Origin: Bacteroidota bacterium
GTDB taxonomy: Bacteria; Bacteroidota; Bacteroidia; AKYH767-A; OLB10
Reading direction: 5' to 3'
DNA length: 64,000 nt
Assembly: GCA_016714535.1 (NCBI GenBank)
Contig: JADKDR010000002.1
Location: forward strand, 62,001 to 126,000
The translations under genes and the position numbers were made by a program. This document shows positions 10,177 through 19,008 of this stretch, piece by piece (positions within the stretch are counted from its first letter, which is position 1; each line of letters begins with the position of its first letter). The notes below the pieces were generated by a model, which was given only the letters and a program-made list of their open reading frames with translations, was not told the DNA's origin and did no database searches.

Positions 10177-12426
10177 ATGAATAGAAAAACATTTGTATTC
10201 TTGTTGTTGCTCCTGGTCATTCAATTTGGCTATGGGCAAAAAATTTCAATCAATGGTTCTTTGGCCTTGGTTCGGGATTGGATTTTAATTCGGGTACTGC
10301 TACCTATTTAGGAGGAAGTATTAACACTGAAGAAGGAGTTTCAACCTGGTGTGATGACAATGGTCAGGTATTAATTTATACCGATGGTTCATATGTGTAT
10401 GACAAGAATCATACGGCCATGCCCAATGGCACAGGATTAATGGGAGGGCCTTCTTCTACCCAATCGGCTCTAATCATTCCTGCACCTGGGAACCCTAACT
10501 TGTTTTTTGTTTTTACAACCATGAGTATCGGATCTTACTCTACTGTTGATTTAACTTTAAATGGTGGTAATGGCGATGTGGTAGTAAAGAATTCTTTTCT
10601 GCTTAATAATGTTACCGAAAAACTGTGCGGTTGCCGACATGCTAATGGGGTTGATTATTGGGTGCTTTATCATGGGCTTGGTAATAACACCACCTATGCA
10701 TACTTGCTAACAGCGGCCGGAGTATCGGGTGCACCTGTAGTTTCTAACACCGGCCTTTTACATAATGATGCAATCGGGCAAATGAAATTTAACAGACAAG
10801 CTACTAAATTGGCAACTGCTATGTTGTTTATGAATCAATATGAACTTTTAGATTTTGACAATAGTACTGGAGTGGTAAGCAATCCTATTCCTTTTCCAGC
10901 AACCTATCCGTATCCTTATGGTATCGAGTTTTCGCTTGATGGCAAATATATGTACACCGCCCACGGGCTTGGTACAGGAGAGATACATCAGTTTGATATT
11001 TCTAGTGGAAATGCTGCTGCCATTTTTGCCAGTGATTATTTAGTTGGTACAGTACCTGCTGCTGAGCTTGCAAGTTTACAAATGGGACCAGATAAAAAAA
11101 TATATAGTGTAGGTTGGTATAATTTTTTTATCAGTTGTATTAATAACCCTGAGAATGGTGGTGCTGCGTGCAACTTTGTTCAACAACAAATTATTACTCC
11201 AACTGGTGTAAATGGTGGATTACCAAATATTGTTTATTCTCTTTTAAGTGCAGCCACCATAAAGAATTTCTGCTTCAACGATACTACCCAGTTCTTAATT
11301 AGTGATAGTAATTCTTATGCCGGGGTGTCGTGGAATTTTGATGACCCATCTTCCGGATTATTAAACAGTAGTTATTCATTTAATACCGGTCATGTATTTA
11401 CCGCACCGGGCAACTACAATGTGCAAGTGGTTACGGTATCATTATCAGCAGCAGTCGATACACAATATTATCAGGTAGTAATCAATGCACCCCCTGCGCC
11501 CAATTTGGGCGCAGATAGCACCCTTTGTATCGGCCAATCGTACACGCTAAACCCCGGAACATTTTCCTCTTATGTATGGAGTAATGGAAGTACAGCATCT
11601 ACGCTGGCTGCCACAACAAACGGTACTTTCGCGGTGATGGTAGAGAATACTGAAGGTTGTAAAGCCTCCGATTCGGTCAACCTTAATTTTATTCCATGCG
11701 CAAGTGTAGTCATCAATATTTCGGCAAATGATTCTGTATTCTGCGATAAAAACTGTATTAATTTTACTGACCTTACACAGAATAATCCTTATTCCTGGAT
11801 GTGGTATTTTACCGGTGCTTCGCCCGCAACCTCCACCGATCAAAATCCTGTAAATATTTGTTACAATACATACGGTGTGTTTAATGTAACCCTGGTTGCA
11901 TGCAATCTGATAGGGTGCGATTCGGTTGTCTTTCCTGCCTTTATTACTGAATTCCAGTTGCCGCAGGCACCTGTTGCCACATTAAGTGGAAATACGTTAA
12001 GCTCAACTACTGCTTTTAGCTACCAATGGTTTATTGTGGGCGACACTACCGTTTATAGCAATGCGCAATCGTTTACACCAACCGTTAACGGCAGCTACTA
12101 TGTACTTATTAGCGACAGCAATGGTTTGTCAGGTACCAAGCAATGTTGTTGGATTTTACTTGTCTCATCAGGAGTTGGTGAACGAAACTTTTGCAGTTGC
12201 ACCCAATCCTGTAAACGATATGTTTACAGCTACATTCTCAGAATTTATTCACGATGCAAAAATTTCCATTACCGATATTGCAGGAAGGTTGGTCTTTGAA
12301 AATATGTTTTCGGGCAATAAATTAATTATTGATGCCTCCATACTTTCCTCTGGAAGTTATTCGGTTGTAGTTTTTAATAGTAACAAAGTGTACCACAGTC
12401 GTTTCGAAAAAATTGATACGAATTGA
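10177..12426 (+). CDS. T9SS-exported beta-propeller/PKD protein, paralog 6 (two frameshifts)
   Basis: The start ATG at 10177, 12 bases after paralog 5, gives a signal peptide ending in GYGQK. One base appears to be missing in the A6 run at 10238-10243, because the family sequence NQWFFGLGSGLDFNSG continues in the next frame. A second shift, an extra T in 12125-12127, breaks the conserved SDSNGCQVPSN and moves the sorting domain (VAPNPVNDMF) back to the starting frame. Corrected, the product is about 749 residues, longer than its siblings because an extra Ig-like/SprB-like domain (LGADSTLCIGQSYTL, YVWSNGST) sits between the two PKD domains. Both lesions are homopolymer indels, so sequencing error is as likely as real inactivation. 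The last gene of the array. Confidence 0.75.
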
Positions 12427-12575
12427 TTCTTTTAGCTTGGCACATTGCCTTAAACATCTTATAAAAAACAGTTGATCAAGCTATTAAAAAGGCTAACGTC
12501 TTGTTCGACTATTTTCTAAAATCATCTTGATACATAGTTGCCTAATGTGTAACATTGCAACTAAATTTTCATAAA

Positions 12576-13079
12576 ATGCAAAAGGCAGAAGTTAATGAAA
12601 AGAAAACACTTTCATTATTGAAAGGCGAAGGAAATGAATGGATCATCGATAATGAAAAAGTTGTTCTTGATAAAGTAGTTGTTGCAAAAAACAAATGGCA
12701 TGTGCTAAAAAATAATCGAGTGTATAGTGTTGAGTTGGTTAGCATTGATAAGGGATCTCGAAATGCTATTATAAAAGTTAATGCAACCATTTATACTGTT
12801 TCTATTAAAGATAAATTTGATGAATTGCTGCACGATTTGGGAATGGATGCAGCCATAAAGCCCAAGCTGAATGACATAAAAGCACCCATGCCGGGCTTAG
12901 TAGTTCAGGTATTGGTTAAGGAAGGCGATGAGTTGCTAAAAGGCGATACATTGTTGGTATTAGAAGCAATGAAAATGGAAAATGCCATTAAAGCCCCTGC
13001 AGATATGAAAGTAAAATCTATAAAAATCAGCAAGGGACAAAAGGTTGAAAAGGGCGAAGTATTAATATTGGTAAATTAA
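12576..13079 (+). CDS. biotin carboxyl carrier domain protein (acyl-CoA carboxylase type)
   Basis: A 167-residue protein. Residues about 93-167 form a biotinyl/lipoyl swinging domain with the biotinylation motif EAMKMEN (Lys carries biotin) and the preceding APMPGLVVQV signature. AMKM, rather than a DKA lipoyl motif, indicates biotin. Residues 1-90 are a charged, Bacteroidota-type N-terminal extension. Such small carriers serve acetyl/propionyl-CoA carboxylases, passing carboxybiotin from a biotin carboxylase to a carboxyltransferase. Neither partner enzyme is in the window. The ATG at 12576 was preferred to the in-frame TTG 21 bases upstream. The dehydrogenase E1 gene follows after 33 bases and may be co-transcribed, which would couple branched-chain or odd-chain oxidation to carboxylation (inference). 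Confidence 0.85.
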   Translation: MQKAEVNEKKTLSLLKGEGNEWIIDNEKVVLDKVVVAKNKWHVLKNNRVYSVELVSIDKGSRNAIIKVNATIYTVSIKDKFDELLHDLGMDAAIKPKLNDIKAPMPGLVVQVLVKEGDELLKGDTLLVLEAMKMENAIKAPADMKVKSIKISKGQKVEKGEVLILVN

Positions 13080-13112
13080 TTTTTTCAAAAGCAAATTTTC
13101 AAAAAAAGTCAA

Positions 13113-15182
13113 ATGCTTACTCAACACAAGCGAAAGAATAAAATAGAAGATCATACACTTTTGCGCGCATACGAATTAATATGCACAGCAAAAGCAATGA
13201 CCGAGATTTACGAGGCCAATGCATCGTTTACAAGCAAGTATGTGCATGCTACTTCGCGAGGCCACGAAGCTTTTCAGATTGCACTGGGATTACAACTAAA
13301 ACCGATAGACTATTTATCTGCTTATTACCGTGACGATAGTATTTTGCTTTCGATAGGCATGGAGCCATACGAACTTATGTTGCAATTGATGGCCAAACGT
13401 GATGATCCGTTCAGTGGTGGTCGTACTTATTATTCGCATCCTTCGCTTCGTAGAGAGGGAATGCCGGTAATACCTCATCAGAGCAGCGCAACAGGTATGC
13501 AAGCCATACCTACCACAGGCATTGCAATGGGTATACAATATGCACAGCAAATGCAATTGATGCCCGATGAGGTAAGACCTGTAGCCGTATGTTCTCTGGG
13601 TGATGCTTCGGTTACCGAAGGTGAAGTGAGCGAAGCCTTTCAAATGGCAGTGCTGCGAGGGTTGCCTATTTTATATTTTATTCAGGATAATGGATGGGAT
13701 ATAAGTGCCACTGCTGCCGAAATAAGAGCTATGGACGCTAATGAATATGCCGAAGGGTTTAAAGGCTTAAAAGTGTATTCCATTGATGGAACTGATTTTT
13801 CGTTGTGTTATAATACCTTGCACGAAACATTGGCCTATATTCGTAAAGAAGGAAAACCAGTAATGGTGCATGCAAAAGTGCCTTTGCTTAATCACCATAC
13901 AAGCGGTGTACGCAAGGAGTGGTACCGTGATGATTTGGAAGAAGCTTCTGCGCGAGACCCCTATCCGCTTCTGCGCAATCTTTTATTGCAAATGGGCATG
14001 GATGAAAGCGAGCTAATCATTATTGAAAATGATGTGCGTACTAAGGTGTCAGCAGATTTTGAGCGTGCACGCAATGCCCAGGACCCTCTCCCCGAAGATT
14101 TATTTTTACATGAATTTGCTCCCACTCCTGTTACCGAAGAAAGAGGAGTACGCGAACCGGTAGGGAAAGAAAAAACTGTAATGGTTGACAGCGCTTTGTT
14201 TGCCATTCAGGAACTGATGGCAAAACACCCCGAGTGCTTATTGTATGGTCAGGATGTTGGCCGCAGGCTTGGAGGCGTATTTCGCGAGGCGGCTACTCTT
14301 GCTCAAAAGTTTGGTGACCACAGAGTTTTTAATACCCCTATACAGGAAGCATTTATTATTGGAAGCACCGTGGGGATGAGCGCTGTTGGGTTACGGCCCA
14401 TTGTTGAGGTGCAATTTGCTGATTATATTTGGCCAGGACTTAATCAATTATTTACCGAAGTAAGCCGAAGCTGTTACCTCACAGTTGGAAAGTTTCCGGT
14501 AAGTTGTATTGTCCGTGTGCCCATTGGTGCCTATGGCAGCGGAGGTCCTTATCATAGTAGCAGTGTAGAAAGTGTGCTCACCAACATAAAAGGTATAAAG
14601 GTTTTATATCCAAGTACCGGAGCCGATTTAAAGGGATTGCTAAAGGCTGCCTACTACGACCCCAACCCTGTAGTAATATTAGAACACAAAGGATTGTACT
14701 GGAGTAAAATAAAGGGTACCGAAGAGGCTAAAACAATTGAACCCGATGAAGATTATATCATTCCAATTGGGAAAGCGCGAATGGTGCAGGAAGCCGATTC
14801 GAATTCGACAACTAATACGGTTACCGTTATTACTTACGGCATGGGTGTTTATTGGGCGCGAAATGCAAGTAAGGAGTTTGCTGAAAAAGTAGAAATTATT
14901 GACCTGCGCTCACTATATCCGTTGGATGAGCAAGCTATTTTTCAATCAGTAAAAAAACATAACCGTTGCTTGGTAGTTACCGAAGAGCCATACAACAATA
15001 GTTTTGCACAGGCGCTATGTGGACGTATACAGCAACAGTGCTTTCAAGATCTTGATGCACCTGTTATGGTTATTGGAAGCGAAAATTTGCCAGCCATTCC
15101 TCTTAACGCTATCCTCGAGCAAACCATGGTGCCCAATACAGATAAAGTAAGGGCAATGATTGAGCGCGTGCTGCAATATTAA
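13113..15182 (+). CDS. 2-oxoacid dehydrogenase E1, fused alpha and beta subunits
   Basis: A 689-residue fusion of the two E1 subunits. The alpha half (about 1-300) holds the thiamine diphosphate motif starting at GDASVTEGE and ending in FIQDN, and the conserved SGGR and H-x-H segments. The beta half (about 355-689) has LLYGQDVG, the NTPIQEAFI segment and the transketolase C-terminal domain with LRSLYPLD. Fused E1 proteins of this kind are common in Bacteroidota and usually act on branched-chain 2-oxoacids or pyruvate, with a separate lipoyl E2 and an E3. Neither E2 nor E3 is nearby, so the substrate is not settled. The length fits the fused family. Preceded closely by the biotin carrier gene and convergent with the CAP-domain gene 8 bases downstream. 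Confidence 0.9.
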   Translation: MLTQHKRKNKIEDHTLLRAYELICTAKAMTEIYEANASFTSKYVHATSRGHEAFQIALGLQLKPIDYLSAYYRDDSILLSIGMEPYELMLQLMAKRDDPFSGGRTYYSHPSLRREGMPVIPHQSSATGMQAIPTTGIAMGIQYAQQMQLMPDEVRPVAVCSLGDASVTEGEVSEAFQMAVLRGLPILYFIQDNGWDISATAAEIRAMDANEYAEGFKGLKVYSIDGTDFSLCYNTLHETLAYIRKEGKPVMVHAKVPLLNHHTSGVRKEWYRDDLEEASARDPYPLLRNLLLQMGMDESELIIIENDVRTKVSADFERARNAQDPLPEDLFLHEFAPTPVTEERGVREPVGKEKTVMVDSALFAIQELMAKHPECLLYGQDVGRRLGGVFREAATLAQKFGDHRVFNTPIQEAFIIGSTVGMSAVGLRPIVEVQFADYIWPGLNQLFTEVSRSCYLTVGKFPVSCIVRVPIGAYGSGGPYHSSSVESVLTNIKGIKVLYPSTGADLKGLLKAAYYDPNPVVILEHKGLYWSKIKGTEEAKTIEPDEDYIIPIGKARMVQEADSNSTTNTVTVITYGMGVYWARNASKEFAEKVEIIDLRSLYPLDEQAIFQSVKKHNRCLVVTEEPYNNSFAQALCGRIQQQCFQDLDAPVMVIGSENLPAIPLNAILEQTMVPNTDKVRAMIERVLQY

Positions 15183-15190
15183 TTCACTTA

Positions 15191-15775
15191 TTATTTCTTT
15201 TTATTTCCTCCATACACTTGCACAGCATACAAGGCTTGCTCTTTATAAGAAAAAGCAATTGCAATTCCGGAATGAGTAAATTCTTTTTCAGTTAAATTTT
15301 TAAAGTGTTCTGCAGAGTGCTTCCACATCTTTACCAGATCATCAGCCACTTCTTCGTAAGTAAAGTTAGTGTGTGGTTTGCCATAATTACTTTTAGTTAA
15401 TTTTCCGATATAGGTAAAGGCAATATTTTCTCCTACTGTTCCAAATGCGGCCTTGTAAAATACCGCCCTATCAAAAGGGTCATACAACTGACGGCTACCA
15501 GCTTGAAAGTGCGTTAGCGTGCCCTGCTGCATAACATAGTTTACATGATTGGTTGCCGCTTTTTGTAAATTACTATCCGGGTTAAGTGCAACAGTTTTAT
15601 GATGTATGCGCACGCTGTCTGTTTTTGATTGTATTAAAAAAACGAAGAGAGAGTCGTTTATTGCATCTATCTCAATCCGAGTTGATGAACTTTGTGAATA
15701 CGAAAATTGGGAGACAAGTAAACACAACACGAATATGAAAAAGGATTTATTGAACTTTGTATCTATAGATTTCAT
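15191..15775 (-). CDS. CAP (SCP-like) domain secreted protein
   Basis: A 194-residue protein with an N-terminal signal peptide (residues 1-27, ending FSYSQ). The mature part is a CAP-superfamily domain: an AATNHVNYV helix, LTHFQAGS with the family His, GENIAFTY, W-x-x-SAEHFKNL with the second His/Glu, and a C-terminal YAVQVYGG strand. Bacterial CAP proteins are exported, but their reaction is mostly unknown. There is no T9SS tail, so a periplasmic or outer-membrane-associated location is possible. It lies in the minus-strand group with ansA and atpG, with 98 bases between it and ansA. Confidence 0.85.
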   Translation of the reverse strand: MKSIDTKFNKSFFIFVLCLLVSQFSYSQSSSTRIEIDAINDSLFVFLIQSKTDSVRIHHKTVALNPDSNLQKAATNHVNYVMQQGTLTHFQAGSRQLYDPFDRAVFYKAAFGTVGENIAFTYIGKLTKSNYGKPHTNFTYEEVADDLVKMWKHSAEHFKNLTEKEFTHSGIAIAFSYKEQALYAVQVYGGNKKK

Positions 15776-15873
15776 ATTTCTACAAACGGCTTTGGGAAAG
15801 GGAAATTTTATAAGCAGTAAAAAAAAGCAATTAGAGCAGCCGGATATTTATAGTATTTATAACAAAACTAAAA

Positions 15874-16911
15874 CTAACGAAGATCCATTTCGCCCCTAAG
15901 CGAAATTTCCATTTGCAACGCTACTTGTTTTGACTCAAGGCCTTTAGAAAATAAATACATTAACTTGGCAAGTGCTGCTTCGGTTGTAAGGTCATGGCCA
16001 TTGATTACACCCAATTGATGCAAGCGATAACTGCCGGCATATTTGCCCGGTTCTACAGCGCCTCCTATGCATTGCGAAACATTAACTACCACCATATTTT
16101 TCGCAATGGCATCGGATACAAATTCTTCAAAACGTTTATCGGTTGGAGCATTACCAGCACCAAACGTTTCGAGTAAGATGGCTTTTGGTAAGCTTGCATT
16201 ATTTTGAGCATTGAGGCAAGCCATCATGAATTCGAGGTTCATGGATGGATGTATTTTAATCAACCAAACAGGTATATGTAACAATGGCTGTATACGTAGC
16301 GATTGTGTTGGTATTGCCAAAAACAACTCAGGATGAAATTCTATTTCAGTGCCGGCATCGGCAAGTGCAGGAAAATTTTCAGACCTGAACGCATAGAATC
16401 GTGATGAAGTAAATTTTTCGCAACGATTGCCACGAAGGAGTAAATCGTCAAAGCAAATGCATACTTCGTTAAGAGCAATATTTTTTTGAATGAGTTGACA
16501 GGCAATTTCAACGGTAGTTATTAGGTTGTTACGTGCATCGGTACGCACAGCGCCAATGGGCAATTGCGAGCCGGTTAACAGCACTGGTACGTGTTTCCCT
16601 TCCAGCATAAAACTCAAGGCCGAAGCGGTATAGGCCATAGTATCTGTACCATGCAAAATTATGATTGCACCATAATTAATTTGGTTGTCATAAATGGTTT
16701 GCGCCAGTTGATTCCATAAAGTAGTGGTAACATCGCTGCTGTCAATTAGTGGGTGATAGCTGATAAAATCAATAGCACACGAAAATGATTTTAGCTCAGG
16801 TATGCGATCTTCTATTTTTCCAAAGTCAAATGGAACCAGGCTCCCGGTATCTTTATCGTGCACCATGCCTATGGTGCCCCCGGTGTATACAATTAATATG
16901 TTAGAAGGCAT
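15874..16911 (-). CDS. ansA: L-asparaginase, type I
   Basis: A 345-residue protein that hydrolyses L-asparagine to aspartate and ammonia. The N-terminal VYTGGTIGM carries the nucleophilic Thr. HGTDTMAYTASALSFML carries the second Thr-Asp pair, and AGNAPTD lies in the C-terminal lobe. No signal peptide is seen, consistent with the cytoplasmic type I enzyme. The ATG at 16911 (MPSNILIVYTGG) was preferred to an in-frame TTG 27 bases further up, because it places the first strand at the normal distance from the N-terminus. It sits between a CAP-domain gene and atpG on the same strand with no functional link evident. Confidence 0.92.
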   Translation of the reverse strand: MPSNILIVYTGGTIGMVHDKDTGSLVPFDFGKIEDRIPELKSFSCAIDFISYHPLIDSSDVTTTLWNQLAQTIYDNQINYGAIIILHGTDTMAYTASALSFMLEGKHVPVLLTGSQLPIGAVRTDARNNLITTVEIACQLIQKNIALNEVCICFDDLLLRGNRCEKFTSSRFYAFRSENFPALADAGTEIEFHPELFLAIPTQSLRIQPLLHIPVWLIKIHPSMNLEFMMACLNAQNNASLPKAILLETFGAGNAPTDKRFEEFVSDAIAKNMVVVNVSQCIGGAVEPGKYAGSYRLHQLGVINGHDLTTEAALAKLMYLFSKGLESKQVALQMEISLRGEMDLR

Positions 16912-16980
16912 AGCGGTATAATGTGTTGATGGTGTCAATCAAACATAAAATTTGCATCGCTATTAAATAATGGAATTTAA

Positions 16981-17871
16981 TTAACCTTTTAAGGCTTCGG
17001 CACCTGCAACAATTTCAAGAATTTCATTTGTAATGCTTGCCTGACGTGCTTTATTATAAGTAATGCGTAAGTCGCGAAGAAGTTCTTGTGCGTTGTCGGT
17101 AGCCTTACTCATAGCGGTCATACGTGCACCATGCTCACTGGCTTGCGAATCTAAAAGTGCTTTGAACAATTGTGTTTTTACTGCACGTGGTATCAGGTCA
17201 TTTACTATTTCCTCTTTGCCTGGATTATAGATATAATCAGATGATGTTTTCGATTTTGCTTTGGCACCCACAATTGCGGTTGCAGTAACTGGTAATAATT
17301 GTTCATTTTGTACATTCTGTACGGCAGCATTTTTAAACTGATTGTAAACCAGTACTACTTTGTCAAAAGTACCATCGGCAAATTGTTTCATTATTGACTC
17401 GGCAATTGGTGCTACTACATCAAATTTTAAAGAATTGTAAACTTCATTATGGTGGCCGGCAAAACTGGCCGGTTTCTTATTAAAAAAGTCTGAAGCTTTT
17501 TTACCGATTGCTAAAATTTTTACCTGACCTGCATTTGCCTGAGTAGCGTATTCGTGATTTAATAATCGGTTCACTGTACGGATGACGTTGGCATTGAAAC
17601 CACCACACAACCCACGGTTGCTATTAATAGCAACTATCAATACCTTTTCTACTTTGCGTTCCTTAGCATATTGGCCACCAGCATTTCCGTCTAAGGAGCC
17701 GCTCACATTTTCCATAATGTCGCGGAGTTTATTTGCATATGGACGCATTTGAATGATTGCATCTTGAGCTCTGCGTAATTTTGCTGCGCTTACCATTTTC
17801 ATAGCTTTGGTAATTTGCTGCGTACTCGATACCGATGTTATCCTTAATCGTATTTCTTTAAGATTTGCCAT
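16981..17871 (-). CDS. atpG: ATP synthase F1 gamma subunit
   Basis: A 296-residue central-stalk subunit of the F1Fo ATP synthase. The N-terminal helix MANLKEIRLRI followed by TKAMKMVSAAKLRRAQ is diagnostic, as is the C-terminal helix with SEHGARMTAMSKATDNA and YNKARQASITNEI. It rotates inside the alpha3beta3 ring and couples proton flow to ATP synthesis. No other atp gene is in the window, and the upstream neighbour on this strand is a tRNA, so the gene is separated from its operon. A good Bacteroidota-type promoter lies just upstream (17901-17930), which supports independent expression. Confidence 0.95.
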   Translation of the reverse strand: MANLKEIRLRITSVSSTQQITKAMKMVSAAKLRRAQDAIIQMRPYANKLRDIMENVSGSLDGNAGGQYAKERKVEKVLIVAINSNRGLCGGFNANVIRTVNRLLNHEYATQANAGQVKILAIGKKASDFFNKKPASFAGHHNEVYNSLKFDVVAPIAESIMKQFADGTFDKVVLVYNQFKNAAVQNVQNEQLLPVTATAIVGAKAKSKTSSDYIYNPGKEEIVNDLIPRAVKTQLFKALLDSQASEHGARMTAMSKATDNAQELLRDLRITYNKARQASITNEILEIVAGAEALKG

Positions 17872-18254
17872 TGCTCTGTGATGCTGATTTTTTCAGGGCG
17901 CGAAGGTAAAAAAGAAAGTAAGAGTAGCAATAGCACTCCTTAACTTATTTGCTTTTATAATAAAATAGCACAATGAGTTGAAAACAATGACAATACTGAT
18001 TGCTAATCAAACTATTGTATTGAAAACGGAAGATATCGAAATCGTTAAATCAGGTTGGATTTTAGTACCCATGCCCGTTAAATTTTGAAAAAATAGGGAG
18101 GGCTTAATATTTTTATAAATTCGATATAGTTGGTCTGTTATCAAGCGGATTACTTTTGAAGCAAGTAAGAGCATAAGAATAACTATAATTGGAAGAGTTA
18201 TTGGGAAGGCCACCAAGTCAAAATACTTGGTAAAAAGAGGGTGCAAATAAGTAG
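17872..18254. other. intergenic stretch between atpG and tRNA-Arg
   Basis: 383 bases holding the atpG promoter but no convincing gene. The minus strand stays open from inside the tRNA to 18007 and would encode about 80 residues with one hydrophobic helix (PIIVILMLLLASKVIRLI). It has no ATG outside the tRNA except inside that helix, so it could be a remnant of a membrane protein rather than a gene. Confidence 0.4.
17901..17930 (-). promoter_or_regulatory. Bacteroidota-type promoter for atpG
   Basis: Read on the minus strand, TACCTTCG (17901-17908) resembles the -7 element TAnnTTTG, and TTG (17928-17930) stands 19 bases further upstream as a -33 element. The predicted transcript would begin about 25 bases before the atpG ATG. 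The match is by eye to the known Bacteroidota sigma-factor consensus. Confidence 0.45.
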
Positions 18255-18326
18255 TAGCTTCGACAGGAATCGAACCTGTATCAAGGGCTTCGGAAACCCC
18301 TATACTATCCATTGTACTACGAAGCC
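18255..18326 (-). tRNA. tRNA-Arg (anticodon CCG)
   Basis: Read on the minus strand, the 72-base cloverleaf has a GGCTTCG/CGAAGCT acceptor stem (one G-T pair), an anticodon arm with loop TTCCGAA giving anticodon CCG, and a T arm ACAGG-TTCGATT-CCTGT. CCA is not encoded. The tRNA decodes CGG arginine codons. It lies immediately downstream of the ruined lycopene cyclase, separated by a terminator-like hairpin. Confidence 0.92.
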
Positions 18327-18330
18327 GGAA

Positions 18331-18348
18331 AAATGCCTTCAGGCATTT
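18331..18348 (-). terminator. hairpin at the end of the crt operon
   Basis: AAATGCC-TTCA-GGCATTT forms a perfect 7-bp stem with a 4-base loop. Read on the minus strand it is followed by a short T run, as in an intrinsic terminator. It overlaps the final stop codon of the crtY pseudogene and precedes the tRNA. Confidence 0.5.
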
Positions 18349-19003
18349 GCATTTTTTAAGCGCTCAAAAATAGTAATGTTCATTAATAGCATCAGCATGC
18401 TGTAAAAGAAATCTTCTGCAGGAATAGCGCCTGCCCGAATGCCACAGTTTTCTGTATTGCTTTAAATCAATACTGGCATAGCCGTTAACAATCCAGTTAC
18501 AATGGCAAAGGGAATGCACGAAACCAAAAAGCTAAAATAAAACCTGCCTTTAATAAAAATTGATTAATACTCAGCACAATGCCAAGCAGTATAAAGGTAG
18601 TTCATGTGTAATAGCGGTCGTGATATGGTGCAATCATCAATACACACAGAGCCAACGTTGCGTTGGTGATTTGTTTGCCATAATTATGAATAAAAATTTT
18701 AGGAATTAAATACTTGAGTGGTTCATGTGTAAATATGCATGCAAATAGAATAAAGATAAAAAACATCCACACCTCAAAAGGTAAGTTGTCCAACGTATAG
18801 CCTAATGCGAGTTGTAATTGAATTTCCAGATTCCAATTTGAGTAAACAAGCCAAAAAGTCCCAAATCAAAAAGAGTACCGCGGTTAAAACAAGCGCAGTG
18901 GCAAGAATTTTTCAGTTTTATTAAAACCGAGTCGTTTATCAAAGCTAAATAAAAAAGGCACCGTTACACTGCCAACGTTAAAGGCAAGGTATAACCACTT
19001 CAT
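18339..19003 (-). pseudogene. crtY: lycopene beta-cyclase (CrtYcd-type), inactivated
   Basis: Starts 5 bases after crtZ with MKWLYLAFNVGSVTVPFLFS and can be followed to the usual end (IPAEDFFYSMLMLLMNI) by changing frame, about 221 codons, the normal length of the heterodimer-type (c plus d domain) lycopene cyclase of Bacteroidota. Lesions: a frameshift near 18895-18901 after EKFLP; a frameshift in the A5 run 18853-18857 after LIWD; an in-frame TGA at 18602-18604 after HDRYYT; a frameshift in the A5 run 18526-18530; and a TAA at 18462-18464 before SNTENCGIRAG. The intact enzyme would cyclise lycopene ends to beta-ionone rings in the membrane. With five lesions this copy cannot make an active enzyme unless the sequence is very error-rich here. 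Confidence 0.88.
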
Positions 19004-19008
19004 TAGCG

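Noticed and set aside
1..12426. Invertible or recombinase-driven phase-variation cassette in the paralog array
   Set aside because: All copies face one way, and no invertase, recombinase or inverted flanking site was seen. Homologous recombination explains the mosaicism.
18007..18312. Minus-strand open frame of 101 codons beginning inside the tRNA-Arg
   Set aside because: Its first 23 codons read through the tRNA gene, and no ATG lies outside it before the hydrophobic stretch. Kept only as a possible remnant.
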